A stretch of DNA of 64,000 nucleotides from assembly GCA_036873755.1 (NCBI GenBank), contig JAVTVY010025267.1:53464-117463 (forward strand). The letters are read 5' to 3'. Below are positions 31,343 to 43,596 of the stretch, piece after piece. Positions within the stretch are counted from its first letter, which is position 1, and every line of letters starts with the position of its first letter. The position numbers and the translations under genes are program-made. The DNA comes from Hanleya hanleyi (taxonomy: Eukaryota; Mollusca; Polyplacophora; Lepidopleurida; Hanleyidae). The notes under the pieces were generated by a model. That model was not told the DNA's origin and ran no database searches. It worked only from the letters and a program-made list of their open reading frames with translations.

Positions 31343-33477
31343 ATTGGAACTCTTCTGTGTTCGGAGGTAGTTTTAGTGAAACCCGAAGTGACGTCACACG
31401 CACTTGCGCAGAATCCGCACCATCAAACCACAACCATGGACTCATATGGGGTTGAGTACCCCAGACACACACCCATGTGTATATTTCTATACTACGGCCA
31501 GACTGCGCATGCGCAGACTCTTGAATACGGACGAACCATAAGCCGAGTTGGATGTTCCTTCACGAGAGCTTCAAAATAAGAACTCATACGACTCCATAGG
31601 ACCCATAGTAGCCCATGTGGACCCCAAAACGTCTATGTCCATACCCTTTTCCCAAAATTCCCTGTCTGCGCATGCGCAGAATGGTGACAACGCACGAGTT
31701 GCTAGTCCAGTCAGATGCCCCCTCATGTGTGCTTCACATGGATACCTCACTCGACCCCATCGGCCCACTAGGGGCTTACCTAGATCCCAAAACGTCTATC
31801 TCCATACCCTTTTCCCATAATTCCCTGTCTGCGCATGCGCAGAATGTTAAATACGGACCAGACACTAGTCCAGGCGGATGCCCCCTCATGTATGCTTTAC
31901 ACCGATACCTCACTCGACCCAATCGGTCCACTAGGGGCTTACCTAGATCCCAAAACGTCTATCTCCATACCCTTTTCCCACAATTCCCTCTCTGCGCATG
32001 CGCAGACTGGTGACAACGCCCGAGCCCCTAGTCCAGTCAGATGCCCCTTTACGAATGCTTCACATGGATACCTCATACGACTCCATAGGACCAGGAATGG
32101 CCCACCTAAGCCCCAAAACAGCTATTTCCATATCCTTTTCCCATAATTCCCTGTGTGCGCATGCGCAGAATATTAAATACCGACCAGACACTAGTCCAGG
32201 CGGATGCCCCCTCATGTATGCTTTACACCGATACCTCATTCGATCCAATCGGTCCACTAGGAGCTTACCTAGATCCCAAAACGTCTATCTCCATACCCTT
32301 TTCCCACAATTCCCTGTTTGCGCATGCGCAGAATGATGACAATACCCGAACCACTAGACAATCAGATGCCCCCTCATGTGCGCTTCACATGGATACCTCA
32401 CTCGACCCAATCGGCCCAATAGGGGCTCCCCTAGATCCCAAAACGTGTATTTCCATAGCCTTTTCCCACAATTCCCTGTTTGCGCATGCGCAGACTGGTG
32501 ACAATACCAGAACCACTAGTCCAGTCAGATGCCCCCTCATGTGTGCTTCACATTAATACCTCACTCGACCCAATCGGCCCACTAGGGGCTTCCCTAGATC
32601 CCAAAACGTGTATTTCCATAGCCTTTTCCCACAATTCCCTGTTTGCGCATGCGCAGACTGGTGACAACACCCGAACCACTATTCCAGTCAGATGCCCCCT
32701 CATGTGTGCTTCACATTAATACCTCACTCGACCCAATCGGCCCACTAGTGGCCCAGCCAGACCCTAAAACGTGTATTTCCATACCCTTTTCCCACAATTC
32801 CCTGTTTGCGCATGCGCAGACTGGTGACAACGTCCGAACCACTAGTCCAGGCAGATGCCCCTTTACGAATGCTTCACAATGATACCTCACTCGAATCCAT
32901 CGGCCCAATAGGGGCTCCCCTAGCCCCAAAACGTCTATTTCCATACCCTTTGGCGATCGCGCATGTGCAGAATGACGCTATTTCAACCCAGCACCCAGCC
33001 CATCCGATGCCCCTTCACGAATCCTTCACATTGATACCTCACTCAACTCCATCGGACCATTACGGGCTCTCCTAGCTCCAAAACGTCTATTTCCATATCC
33101 TTGGTCCACCGCGCATGCGCAGAATGACGCTATTTCAATCCCCCACCCAGCCCATTAGATGCCCCCTCACATAAGCTTCACTTTGATACCTCATACGACC
33201 CCATCGGATCATCCATACCCCATACAGGTATTTTCTCGTATAGATTTAATATGCAAATATTCGAATCAGGGAAGTAAATCCGGCATTTGACAAAAACTAC
33301 AAAGTGCATCAAGAGTTACCTCCCCCTAGATTGGAACTCTTCTGTGTTGGGGTAGTTTTGTCAAAATACTCTCTTCTGATTGGCTGTCGCTGTGACGTCA
33401 GAGGTCATATGCAAATTTTTGAGGTCATTTAAGTGCAAAGAGGTCAAGTTGACCTTTTTTGCACTTATACTACTACT
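31343..33477 (-). repeat. Right TIR of Polinton copy 1 with 163-bp repeat array
   Basis: Inverted counterpart of 22,882-24,559. TGCGCATGCGCA occurs at 31,504, 31,667, 31,830, 31,993, 32,156, 32,319, 32,481, 32,644 and 32,807, a period of 163 bp with one 162-bp step, followed by variant sites at about 32,960 and 33,110. The outer ~250 bp are unique terminal sequence. It is longer than the left TIR because it has more repeat units. Confidence 0.9.
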
Positions 33478-33483
33478 GACATG
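33478..33483. repeat. Target-site duplication of Polinton copy 1 (right)
   Basis: GACATG, matching 22,876-22,881. Confidence 0.92.
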
Positions 33484-35730
33484 CCATTAGCATGGAGCCT
33501 ATGGGAAATGCCAAAATCCCATGGCACAAAGGAATTTCAAATTTGAAATGATTGATATCGTTAAATATTCGCTCAATTTTCATAATTTTTGGGACACATA
33601 TACTTCAAGTGTCACTGATTTAAAATATTCCATCAAGGATCCTGATTGGTTGATAGTAAGCTCCTAATTTGCATATCATTTGCATATATGTATCAAATTT
33701 GTACCCAAAACTATGTTTTCGTCCATATTTAATTGATAAAATCAACCTGTATTCAATTTTTTTAGCATGGATTTTTTAATTTACTTGTAATTATGTAAGA
33801 TGACACAGACAATATATATTTAAAGTTTAATTGTCAATAAATTAACATAAATTATGCATAAATTTGCATAAATTATTGCAGTCAAATATAGTTGTATTGT
33901 ATGTGTTATACTTCTGATTTTGATGTTCACATCGCAATTAAGACATCGATTTTAATGCCGGTACCACTAACGTCATTATTTGTTTGCAATATATATACCA
34001 GGACAAAGTATATCGTGATGGAACTGCTGGAGAGGAGCGGAGAGGGGACTTCTGTGGGTAGAATGAAGTAAAAAAATGTCTAAAAACCCTTCACTGAAAT
34101 ATTATGTCGGTGAAATTGCACATGTGAATTCGATATTCCTGTATGTTCATCAACACAAATTCTTGTCTCAAAGCTACAAGGTGAGGATAAAGATGGTTTT
34201 GTGTTGAACGCAAATTGGTGTTGATTCTAACGCAATTTGTGTTATTTTCAACACAATTATTGTGTTAAAATGGCTTGAATGCGATTATTTCCGCAGTCCA
34301 TACAGACTAAACTTAATACATAACAGGAACGCACGAATGGTATTTTTTGCAGTAAGAATATATTGGAGAGATATGTAATAGTTTGGACAAAATGACGAAG
34401 TCTGGCGGCTAAAAAGCAGCCGTATGACTTCACAGAAAAGCCTTCCTCTGCACCTCAAATTCAGACCAGAATTTGAAGGATTCTAGGACGTAGCCTTTGG
34501 AATGTTAGCCTCACTTTTATTGCAGATGTTCTTGTGGAAACTATGAAGTATACCTACAAAGCCCCTATAGCACCGGCTTAAAAGGGAATCACTATCAGAT
34601 AGTCTAGCTCGGGAGCTGTGATGACAGATGACCACAAAGAAGTAACTCATCTGATGTTAATGGATGAACATCAAGGGCATCTGATGGAGTAAATGTTTCA
34701 ACGTGGGGTAAACATGGTGAATGCAATACGGTAATACACACAGAAAGCTAGACTAAACTGTAATGCCCGACACAGTGTGGTAAATTTCCCACCAAGATAA
34801 TAAACAAACAATTGTATTTGTCAAATGACATGTACAGAGGGCGGGCACAACTATCCAAAGCAATATGAAACATATGTTTGAATTGTAGGTCAGTTGAATG
34901 CCAATAAGAGAAGAACAAATCAACCAAATGAAACTGCTAGATGAATATTAATAAGAAAAACAGAACGGAAAGGTGTGTTATATAACATAATATGAAGCGA
35001 CACCGTAGAAGGAATATGGAGGTGAATTGATGTAACTTCATGGTGCTGGCAGGAGCGATGTCAACAATCAACGCCATCACCTCCTAAAAGTGGTATGATC
35101 CCACCAACAACTGTGCTGTAAACGTAAATGGGGAAAATCTCTCTTATTTGATCATATTGTAGAAAATGTTTATTAGTCACATTACCATTTTCTCTAAATA
35201 TTGTTGGGGAATTTGTCTGACTGCTAAGAGTTTATTTGAGTGTCGTAGGTAAGTTTGGCAGGGTTATTACAGTCCGTGTCACATGTCTGATTTGTACCTG
35301 TATGAGATGCATTATCGCGGGACCAGTTTCCAACACTGTCACGTGTCTCTATTTTTGACCAGGTTTAGTGTTTACAATGGCTAAATTGTTGAAAATAACA
35401 TGGTATCTTATTGAACCAATTGTAAGCTTACCTAGTAAATACTTGTTAGCTTGTGGTAACTCCCGGATGGCCTGGTAGATGCCTTTATTCCGTAAATTTG
35501 TATCATGCTCGTCTCCCGACGAGATCATGTTGCGGAGCTACATACTAGGCGCTCCGACGTACTTTGGACTTTAAATTTGGACAGTAAACTGTGTAAAAAC
35601 TTTAGTAATAATTTCTAGTGGTATCTAGGTAAATATTTCAGTGGAAATTCAGTGTTGTTTCAGGGAAATTTGGTGAGTTTATTATGTTTTTGTGGATACT
35701 ATAGTCATGGCTTGAATCAGCTGCAGACAG
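33484..35730. other. No gene seen
   Basis: AT-rich flank. A short AACACAA/TTGTGTT-rich patch is at about 34,195-34,270. Nothing recognised. Confidence 0.5.
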
Positions 35731-35744
35731 CTTTCGGTGGCTCA

Positions 35745-35800
35745 GCCAATCAGCGTAGGAATTGTAGTCACGTGGTTTTACCTCTGGCGGGCTATATAAA
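35745..35800 (+). promoter_or_regulatory. Candidate core promoter (CCAAT, E-box, TATA)
   Basis: GCCAATCAG (35,745), TCACGTG (35,768) and TATATAAA (35,793-35,800) occur in canonical order and spacing for a polymerase II promoter. No ORF follows. It points into the TATCCT-rich tract, so it could drive a non-coding RNA or be the promoter of a decayed LTR. Confidence 0.35.
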
Positions 35801-35879
35801 CTGGAGAGTAAGTATGTTCTTTGCATTTTGCCCCTTGTCACTGACGAGGTAGGGTCACCTTTTACTATGGGTGGCAGAT

Positions 35880-37645
35880 GAATACTGGAGATGACTAATA
35901 AAGGGGATATCCTACTAAGGATATACTGGGGACGACCACTAGGATCCTATCATTATGATATCCTATGGGATATATCCTTGACCTCCCATAGTGAACTATC
36001 CCATAGGATATATATCCTAGATATCCTACTGTCTAAAATAGTATCCTATAGGATATATCCTTGACATCCCATAGTACACTATCCTACAGGATATATATCC
36101 TAGATATCCTACGTCTAAATGGTATCCTGTAGGATACTCCCCCTTGAGCATAATCATGATTAGTATCCTACACAAAGTATACTGTTCTATAGCATAAATG
36201 GTATCCTTTAGGATACTAATATCCTATAAAGCCAAATTTCAGTGTCAATCCCTCTCTAGTACAGAATGTATGTTAAATTGTTGATGTCAAGGATATGTAT
36301 CCTTAAGCCATATGCCCAGAACGCAAATATAGTTACTGTCCTTCCAGGATACTATATCCTAGTATCCTATTTTTTTATAGGATATATATCCTGAATGTTC
36401 CAAATTTGATAATAACCCCATAAATATCACCCAGGGATGCTAGGTATTGCTGGTATCAAGGATATGTATCCCTAAGCCTTTCATGAAGAAGACTCGGAGT
36501 ATAACTCGTTGGTCAGAGGATACTGCAGAGGGTGAAAGTCCCTACCGGAACTGCAGGTGGACCGGGTTTGTGGCCCTATTCTTGGCTTTGGGGAATGGGA
36601 TAGTATATCCTCCAGGATACTGTGTCTGGGAAACATGATCTATGGTACCGACAATGCTAAGATAATGTTTGAGTGTATATCCTTCCGAAATTGTATATTA
36701 AACGTGCCTGTCAGAGATTAGTTATACTTGAACCCATCTAGGATATGTATCCCTACACCTTTCAATGAGGAGAACTGAGACCCGTTGATAAAGCATATCC
36801 ACTTTAGAGGACACTGCAGAGGGTGAAAGTGCCTGGGTCCGGAACTGCAGGTGGACCGGGTTGTGGACCTATCTTACTCTGGGGAATGGGGCATATATCC
36901 TTAAGGATACCCAGATCATAGCTTCAAGTATTACTATTGCCTGGTGATGACACTATGGGTGGGTGGCCTGTATTAATCCTAATAGAAGATACTGTAGTGG
37001 GAGATGTCTGGAGATGTTAGTTCTGAAATCCAACCGTTCCATCTTACCTAATATATCCTGACGTACGGCCGAAATACTCGCTGAGATATCCTTAACATAT
37101 CGTGATGGGAATATCGTGAATTTCCAACATAACTTAACATATCCTATGGATATCCCGCATATATCCTGCAGCGTAAGCAGTATTCAAGCCATGATTATTG
37201 CGATCAGCCGCTATATCAAATTGTGGAATAGTTGTTATCGATGTACTGAAAGCGACTATATAATTGATACCGGTACCCAGTATTCGATGCGCATATTCTG
37301 TTTTGATGAAATATCCTGAAGTATCCTTACGCATGTAAATACCTGTATATATATATCATGTTGCAGTTTATTGTTGATAATACAAGCATTATCATTGAAC
37401 GTTGAATTATTGCCCTGTCTCCATCCTTTATAATTATGCGAATGCCTCGTGTATCCTTATGGTACTGGAAATGTATCCTGATATATCCTTAAAGATATCC
37501 TTCGAATATCCTTATGGTACTCGAAATCTATCCTGAGGTATCCTGAAAGGTATCCTTAGGGTATCCTTGTTGTTCCGCCAGACTGGTCGCTAATGTAGTA
37601 TCCTGGAACTATCCTGAGGGATATCTGGATATCCTAGAAACAAGG
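35880..37645. repeat. Tract rich in AGGATA/TATCCT palindromes
   Basis: Dozens of TATCCT or AGGATA hexamers, often paired as palindromes (AGGATATATCC, AGGATATATATCC), scattered at irregular 10-60 bp spacing for about 1.7 kb. Longer imperfect duplications are present, for example GAGGGTGAAAGT and ACTGCAGGTGGACCGGGTT at about 36,530 and 36,820. It is not a simple tandem array and has no coding frame. Confidence 0.7.
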
Positions 37646-37649
37646 TGAC

Positions 37650-40600
37650 CTAGATGTAATTGAGAAGTAATGATGTCCCACAGTGCTCTGCTATCATTTC
37701 CACTGGTGGATTGACTTAGATGAAGTCGACCCCTTACCAGCTCGATATACCACGAGTATCTGGCGAATAGTGGCGGACCCGTGTAACGAGCGCCATCCAG
37801 AGTAGACTGGGAATGAGACGCTACTAAGAAGAGATGTGATTACAACGCATTAATGTGATACCCTATGAGAAGCCCAATACAGATGTGCCTATAAGAGGGC
37901 CAGTACAGTTGGGTCTATTATAGGGCCATTACAGTTAAGCCTATGAGAGGGCATTTTTAGAATATAAAGTTGTCTATGAGGGTCGTGACACCTTACGTCA
38001 CTGGTGGCAGCAAAACTATGAAGTGACACACACCAATGGATAAGAAATTCGTTACAATATTTTTCTCTGAATGTTTAATGAAGATCTTCAATAGTGTCTT
38101 TCTGGGAAAGAGAATAATCAAGATCAAGCCTATTTGATACGGTTTAGTAGATATGGAGATGAAACAAAAGGGACAAATAACACAATGTTGGGCAACCACA
38201 CCAACAAAACAAGATGGAACATATTATCTGCCTGCAGTTTTATTTCTCAATGTTATTTATATTCATGTTGAATGGAGATGAATCTAATTGATGCAGCCCA
38301 TGTTGGGCACAACTCACAAGGTAGGTTTGCGGCGTCCACAAATGGCCCCCATTGCTAACCATCCATGTAGCTAGTTGACTTCACACGAACAACCAAGTAA
38401 CGAGTTTGGATCCATATTAATTTGATATGGTTTCATTTTCTCAATGTTATTACATTCATGTTTAGTTTAATGGCGAGGAATCAAATTATTTATAATTGTG
38501 TCAATGTTTGGCGCAGTTCACACTAACAAGAGTACGTCACAGAGGTCAAGGTATAGTGGAAAATTAAAAACTCGATCTGACATCAATGGGAATGAGTAAA
38601 AGATGAGGATTATCTTTTGAAAAAAAAAAAAATGTATTCGAAAAGGAACTTATTTTATTAACTTTCATGTAACTCTTTGAAAATATACATATATTCATCT
38701 ATACCATCCAATATCCCACCAGCCAGGCAAATGCGCTTGTGCTTGGGTCTGATGATTGATTCACCAAGTTGAACATCCGAGATAATGTGATAACAGAACT
38801 TTTTTATGATCCATGCTCACATTCAGAGATATAATAAAAGTTCCTTTACAACCTGTCTAATGCCATCTTCAAACGTTCATAAATCATTAGTTATACGACT
38901 ACAATTCTGAATCCTAAAATTATATCAATTCACTTCTTGTAAAATCTTGCTCTCGTTTTCCAGGAACTAAACTCCTAAATGTTCATTTCTATTTCAAACA
39001 ATGGCTTTTCATTCTGTTCTCCAACTTTCACTTTCAGCATTTCGACCCTTTTATGCAGTACTCGTTAATCATCTTCCTGCTTTTCTCCAGTATTACTTCA
39101 ATATTCTGGTGTAGATCTTTCTCATTCGATCTGTAGTTTCTGTACTGTGTCCTAAAGTTCCTGCTTTGTTTTTTCCTCATCAATCATTCTGTATTTCATT
39201 TCCACCAATCAGCTGGCTGATTGCCGAGTTTCTTATTCACTTAAGTTGCTTATTCATGTTCCTTTTTGTTGCGGTCAACTGGTCATGAATAACATAAACT
39301 GCACATTTACTTCGCCAATCGTCTTGTAGTTTCTAGTACCGTATGTTTATTTCAGATCTGCTTGCTCCAGACTTCTGTTCCTCTTGAGCTCCTCTCCATA
39401 GTCTTGGTTGACTTAGCAAGTGTCAGATCCGGCAGTCAATATTCAGCCATCGTCCATATTAGAATTTCCACATCAATAACCGAAAAAACTATTTTGTTTG
39501 ACAATTATAGCACCGAATGTACTTTGAAAGAAATAGGTAAAACTGCATTTTCGCACTTCGTAAATCTAATGTTCATATACATTCCTATTTGACAAGGGGT
39601 ATGTGGGTGCCGTCCAGGACGCCATCATGTTTATACCATAAATAGTGCTCCCCTGAAGAATGGAAAACTGCTCAATATCTTAACCACGGCTATTAATATT
39701 AATATGAATCTACCAGAAGATGATGGAATATTAATTATCATTTTGTATAAATGTTAATTCTGATATACCATTTCTTCCATGCATTAATTACTAATCAGGG
39801 TCGATTACTCGCCAACAATGATTACTTTTGTACTGTAAATGTTTAATATATAACTTAGTAAATAATAAATCTATTTATATTAATTTAGTAGGCATACACC
39901 GGGTTTATAGTGGCCCAGAAAACGTCGCATCGATTGTGTTCTCCAATTAAAGGAAATATTGGTCACAAACTTCAAGCAGTCAGATAAAAACAATATCGTA
40001 CCAGTGACACTATTTCATGATGCTAGAATTAAGTTGTTTTATGTTGATTCGAAATTGAAACACCAAAGAGTGGTAGAATACACAGCAGCAAGTGATACAA
40101 CAGCAATGTGAAATGACAACAAAGGCTCATGTTCAGAGGCTTGATCCAGGCACGACGGAAGCAATTGGTGATTGGAGGGGCCACTATCACAGCACCAATA
40201 TAGGTGAGAGGTCCAGGGGCCGCCTAGACCCGGAAGTTCCAGCGGTTTTAGATAGCCGAAATCGTTTTGTAGGCGGTAATAAAACAAAAACTCTTCGCCT
40301 GTGTCAAGTCAATTTGTTTTACCGGTTTTGTTGTTTCTCACCACATTGTTTTTATTCGCCATCAAACAAATGATCGATGTTCGAAAGCATAAATAATTTA
40401 AATATACATGTATAATTTCAATGGAAATGTTCATCAAGCATTCACCATGTCACTAACACCGGTTTGTTGTACTTGTTCAGCACAGAGTTCAGTTTTGGTT
40501 TTTTTTTTGCTGAAAATATTGGTGGTGGGGGTGAGGGGGAGGCATCCCCCCGTTCCGTCGTCCCTGTGACATGGAACAAAAGTTTACCAAAAAAAAAGAC

Positions 40601-42595
40601 CAGAAAATTAGACTGAATTCAGACTCATTTCTTCCTTGATAAATACAAGTATGGCACTAAACTTACGTTGAAACAGTGGAATCAGTCGATAGGCCTATAT
40701 TGTCTGCCGCTCGTTTTCTTATTATTTATTTTTGTACTTCGAAAATTTCTGAAACTTCAGTATGTTCTGTGAACTAGGCATAATATCTAAAAATCAGACA
40801 CCGTTTTTTTTTTTTAGTTGTTTTTTTTAGGCCCTATGCTATCTGTATTTTCCTAATGTTAATCTTATGGCAGCCGTAGGCCTACCCAAGCTATACGAGC
40901 GGGAACGCATTGCTGTCTGTGACAATGATTTCAGTTTTTTTTTTAGAGATTTTATGGAAATTGCAAGGAGATAATGGATATCCTGTGAGTACTTGCCAAT
41001 TATTTTAAATCAGAAAGTGCACGTTATCACGTTGATGTAGAGTGACCTTGACATGTGGACTGTACTATAGACCACGTGGTGTTCAAAGTTCATGCTCGCT
41101 GCAACAAACCTGCTTGTTTTGACGACGTTGGTCGAAAGTACTCTTTTCGGAAATTAAAGACACAGTCTATCACGGATGAAATCAGGTACAGTCAAGTACC
41201 CATTTCACTCGAAAATAACTGAATTTATCGAATCTGTATCATTCGTTTCTCTGGAAGGGAATTTTATGGGTCCAAATTGCGCCAAGTTGCCGTTTCAAGT
41301 GTATTTCACACAATTTTTGCCATCAAAAAAACCGTTTATTTCGTTAATATTCTATCTACAAACTTCAATCAAACGGATGTCATGAATATGGGATCTGTTG
41401 TTTATAAATTCAGTCATTATACATGTCTGTCATACAGAACAGCGACGGTGCCCAGCGATATTTTCAATCTATAAAATCCGTCGTGTTCAAACTTTCACTT
41501 GAATGCGCGCTGCAACAAACCAGCGTCACACTGTCGTTTTCGAAATGTGGTGCCAGTTTTCGATTGAAAAGCCGGCTCGGTTTTCCAGATGGATAAGCAT
41601 AGTAAGTTACCTACTTTTCTTCGTACATACTTCCGTGATTCACAGCTATTTGTGCAAATTTATACAACTCGATGTTATTGATTTACAGCGTAAAATCCAA
41701 CGTTTTTGTGTGTTTTTTTCGAAAATTTCAGTCAAATGCGGATATTTTCTTTAAAATGCAGTTTAAAAATTTGCACATTCGGTTTCAGTCTATTTGGGAC
41801 CTACTGATTCTGATTATAACAACATTTCATGTCTGCCTGTAAGTTCTGGCAGCCGGGTTTTATGATATATTTCATGTCCGATTTCGCGAAAATCACAAAA
41901 ATCCATGTGCCATCGTGGCGAGCCCTGTTTTCGCCTCGACCTTCCGAGATTAAATCGTCCATTTCAGGATCAATAACCCTTACATTTTCACTAAACTTCG
42001 CACATAAAAAAACGAATGAATAAGCTTTATATTAATATAATTATTGTGTGCTTTTTATATCACGAACACTGCAAACATCGCCTTTGTATTGCACTGACTG
42101 TGTGAAATGTCGTCATTCGTGGCTTGTCCCCTGCTTAAGTCACGTGATGTGAACACCCTACCTACATGCATTATGTTTCGCATGATCATGATGTATGTCG
42201 TCAAATTTGTTTTCGTGATTTTCATGTTTTCTATAGTAGGCCTATAGTTTGAATCAGTCACGCTTTGTTCAGATATATATATCATGAAAAATAATAATAA
42301 TAAAGTACAGGTTCATCCATCCTGGAAAACAGTCAGTATTCCGAACGTTCCCATGTAAAACTGATAAAAAAGAACCTGTTACGTGTTATGCTAAATGTGA
42401 TACTGCAGTGTATCCGGTAATAGTAATACTGAAAATCTAACGCTAAAGCTGTTTTATGAGAACATCTTTCGGTTAAAAGTGAGTTGCATGCTTGAGGATG
42501 TGGACAAGGTCAGGAACTTTAGGCGGACAGTTCTCAGTAGTGAACAACACCCACATTGTGGACTTGTTATATTATGTGGGTTATATCAACCATTT
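37650..42595. other. No gene seen
   Basis: AT-rich sequence with short chance ORFs. A diverged copy of the ~75-bp dispersed motif is at about 39,425-39,470. A poly-T-rich section lies at about 40,500-40,950. No gene can be supported. Confidence 0.5.
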
Positions 42596-42599
42596 AATA

Positions 42600-43085
42600 T
42601 ATTAATATCCCACCAATATGGCGAAATCTGAATTGGAAAGGTTAACCCATCTGGCCTGGGCTTTTTGAGACCTGCCCAGGTCTGCCCGGAGGTGGGGGGA
42701 GGGGGTCGAAATGGCCCCCCTAATTATTTTTCTTACCTCTTGAGCTAGGGCGCTGAAACTTACCACACCGTACCCATGGGCCAAGCTCTACCAGAAAATG
42801 TAAAAAAGTCCAAGATGGCCGCCTTGATGACGCCACAGTGACGTCATTTTCAATACGGCATTTTTCTTTGATTTTTCGGTCAGATTTTCCGAATTTTTTA
42901 TTTAAGCAATTTTTCCGCAAAACCTGCTTGATAAATTAGTAAATATTAATGTGATAAATAATTTTTGCCCACTTTTAAACGCGGAAAAGCTGAAATTTTG
43001 AAGAAATATGCCGAAAACATCACTTTTCCGGTACCCCAGGTGGCCGCCATCTTGAATTTACCCATGGTCCTCTGCTTGGGGGGGG
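42600..43085 (-). repeat. Dispersed repeat, inverted relative of 21.1-21.9 kb
   Basis: Blocks TGACGCCACAGTGACGTCAT, TGGCCGCCATCTTGAATTTA, CCATGGTCCTCTGC and AAATATGCCGAAAACATCAC mirror the repeat at 21.1-21.9 kb. It is followed by a poly-G tract. Confidence 0.75.
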
Positions 43086-43590
43086 GGGGGGGGTAAAAAT
43101 TCGCAAGACACGGAATTTGTGTCAATATATTCAGTATTATTTGCTCATGAAATTCAGGCCTCAGCTTAAACATTTTAATTCTCAATAAGGAACTTATTAT
43201 TGTTGCATCCGTGTTTGAACAGGGCTAGCACCTGGGATTGTATGGCAGGTATGATGAAGACAAACATTTGCTGATAGGTAGCCAGCAGACAGGATTCAGA
43301 GATCTTTTGGAAATTGGTTGTTAATCCAATGAGCTGTCTTTTACTTATCGCTGCCTAAAGGCGTATCTATAAGTGAGCAGATATAGGTAGGCCAAAATAA
43401 GTGCGCAAGAACCATCCCATGTATGATATCCTCTTTATGTAATACAACCGAAGGTCCTATGGCTTGTGTTGTTACCATATGGCCGATCGGCTTTCTATAA
43501 CACTGATACAATTATTGAACTACAGCGCTCAATAAAGTCCTGGTGATGAATGCCAGAAAAATCCATGGTGAATAGGTTTCTTCACGGTAT

Positions 43591-43596
43591 GTATCC
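43591..43596. repeat. TSD of foldback element (left)
   Basis: GTATCC, repeated at 45,450-45,455. Confidence 0.8.

Larger units (their letters stand above)
22882..33477 (+). mobile_element. Polinton/Maverick copy 1 (10.6-kb deletion derivative)
   Basis: Exact boundaries: AGTAGTAGTATAAGTGC at the left end, its complement at the right end, and a GACATG TSD. Polintons are known to start with AG, end with CT and duplicate 6 bp. Long TIRs (1.68 and 2.14 kb) enclose 6.2 kb of genes in the order integrase remnant, membrane protein, ATPase remnant, small basic protein, unknown protein, penton, core-like protein, major capsid protein, protease. Compared with copy 2 it lacks the three leftmost genes and the N-terminal part of the integrase. 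That junction lies directly against the left TIR, so a deletion or TIR expansion removed them. It cannot mobilise itself. Confidence 0.93.

Noticed and set aside
31500..33120. Regular 163-bp array considered as CRISPR-like
   Set aside because: The whole unit repeats, without unique spacers, in a eukaryotic transposon TIR.
35808..35813. GTAAGT after the candidate TATA box as a splice donor
   Set aside because: It lies 8 nt after the TATA box, upstream of the expected transcription start, so it cannot be a donor of that transcript.
38002..38011. TGGTGGCAGC resembling an LTR primer-binding site
   Set aside because: No flanking LTR pair and no gag/pol downstream. Kept only as a remark in the TATCCT finding.
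40092..40373. 93-codon ORF
   Set aside because: Some exon-like character, but no domain, no clear splice context and low-confidence start.
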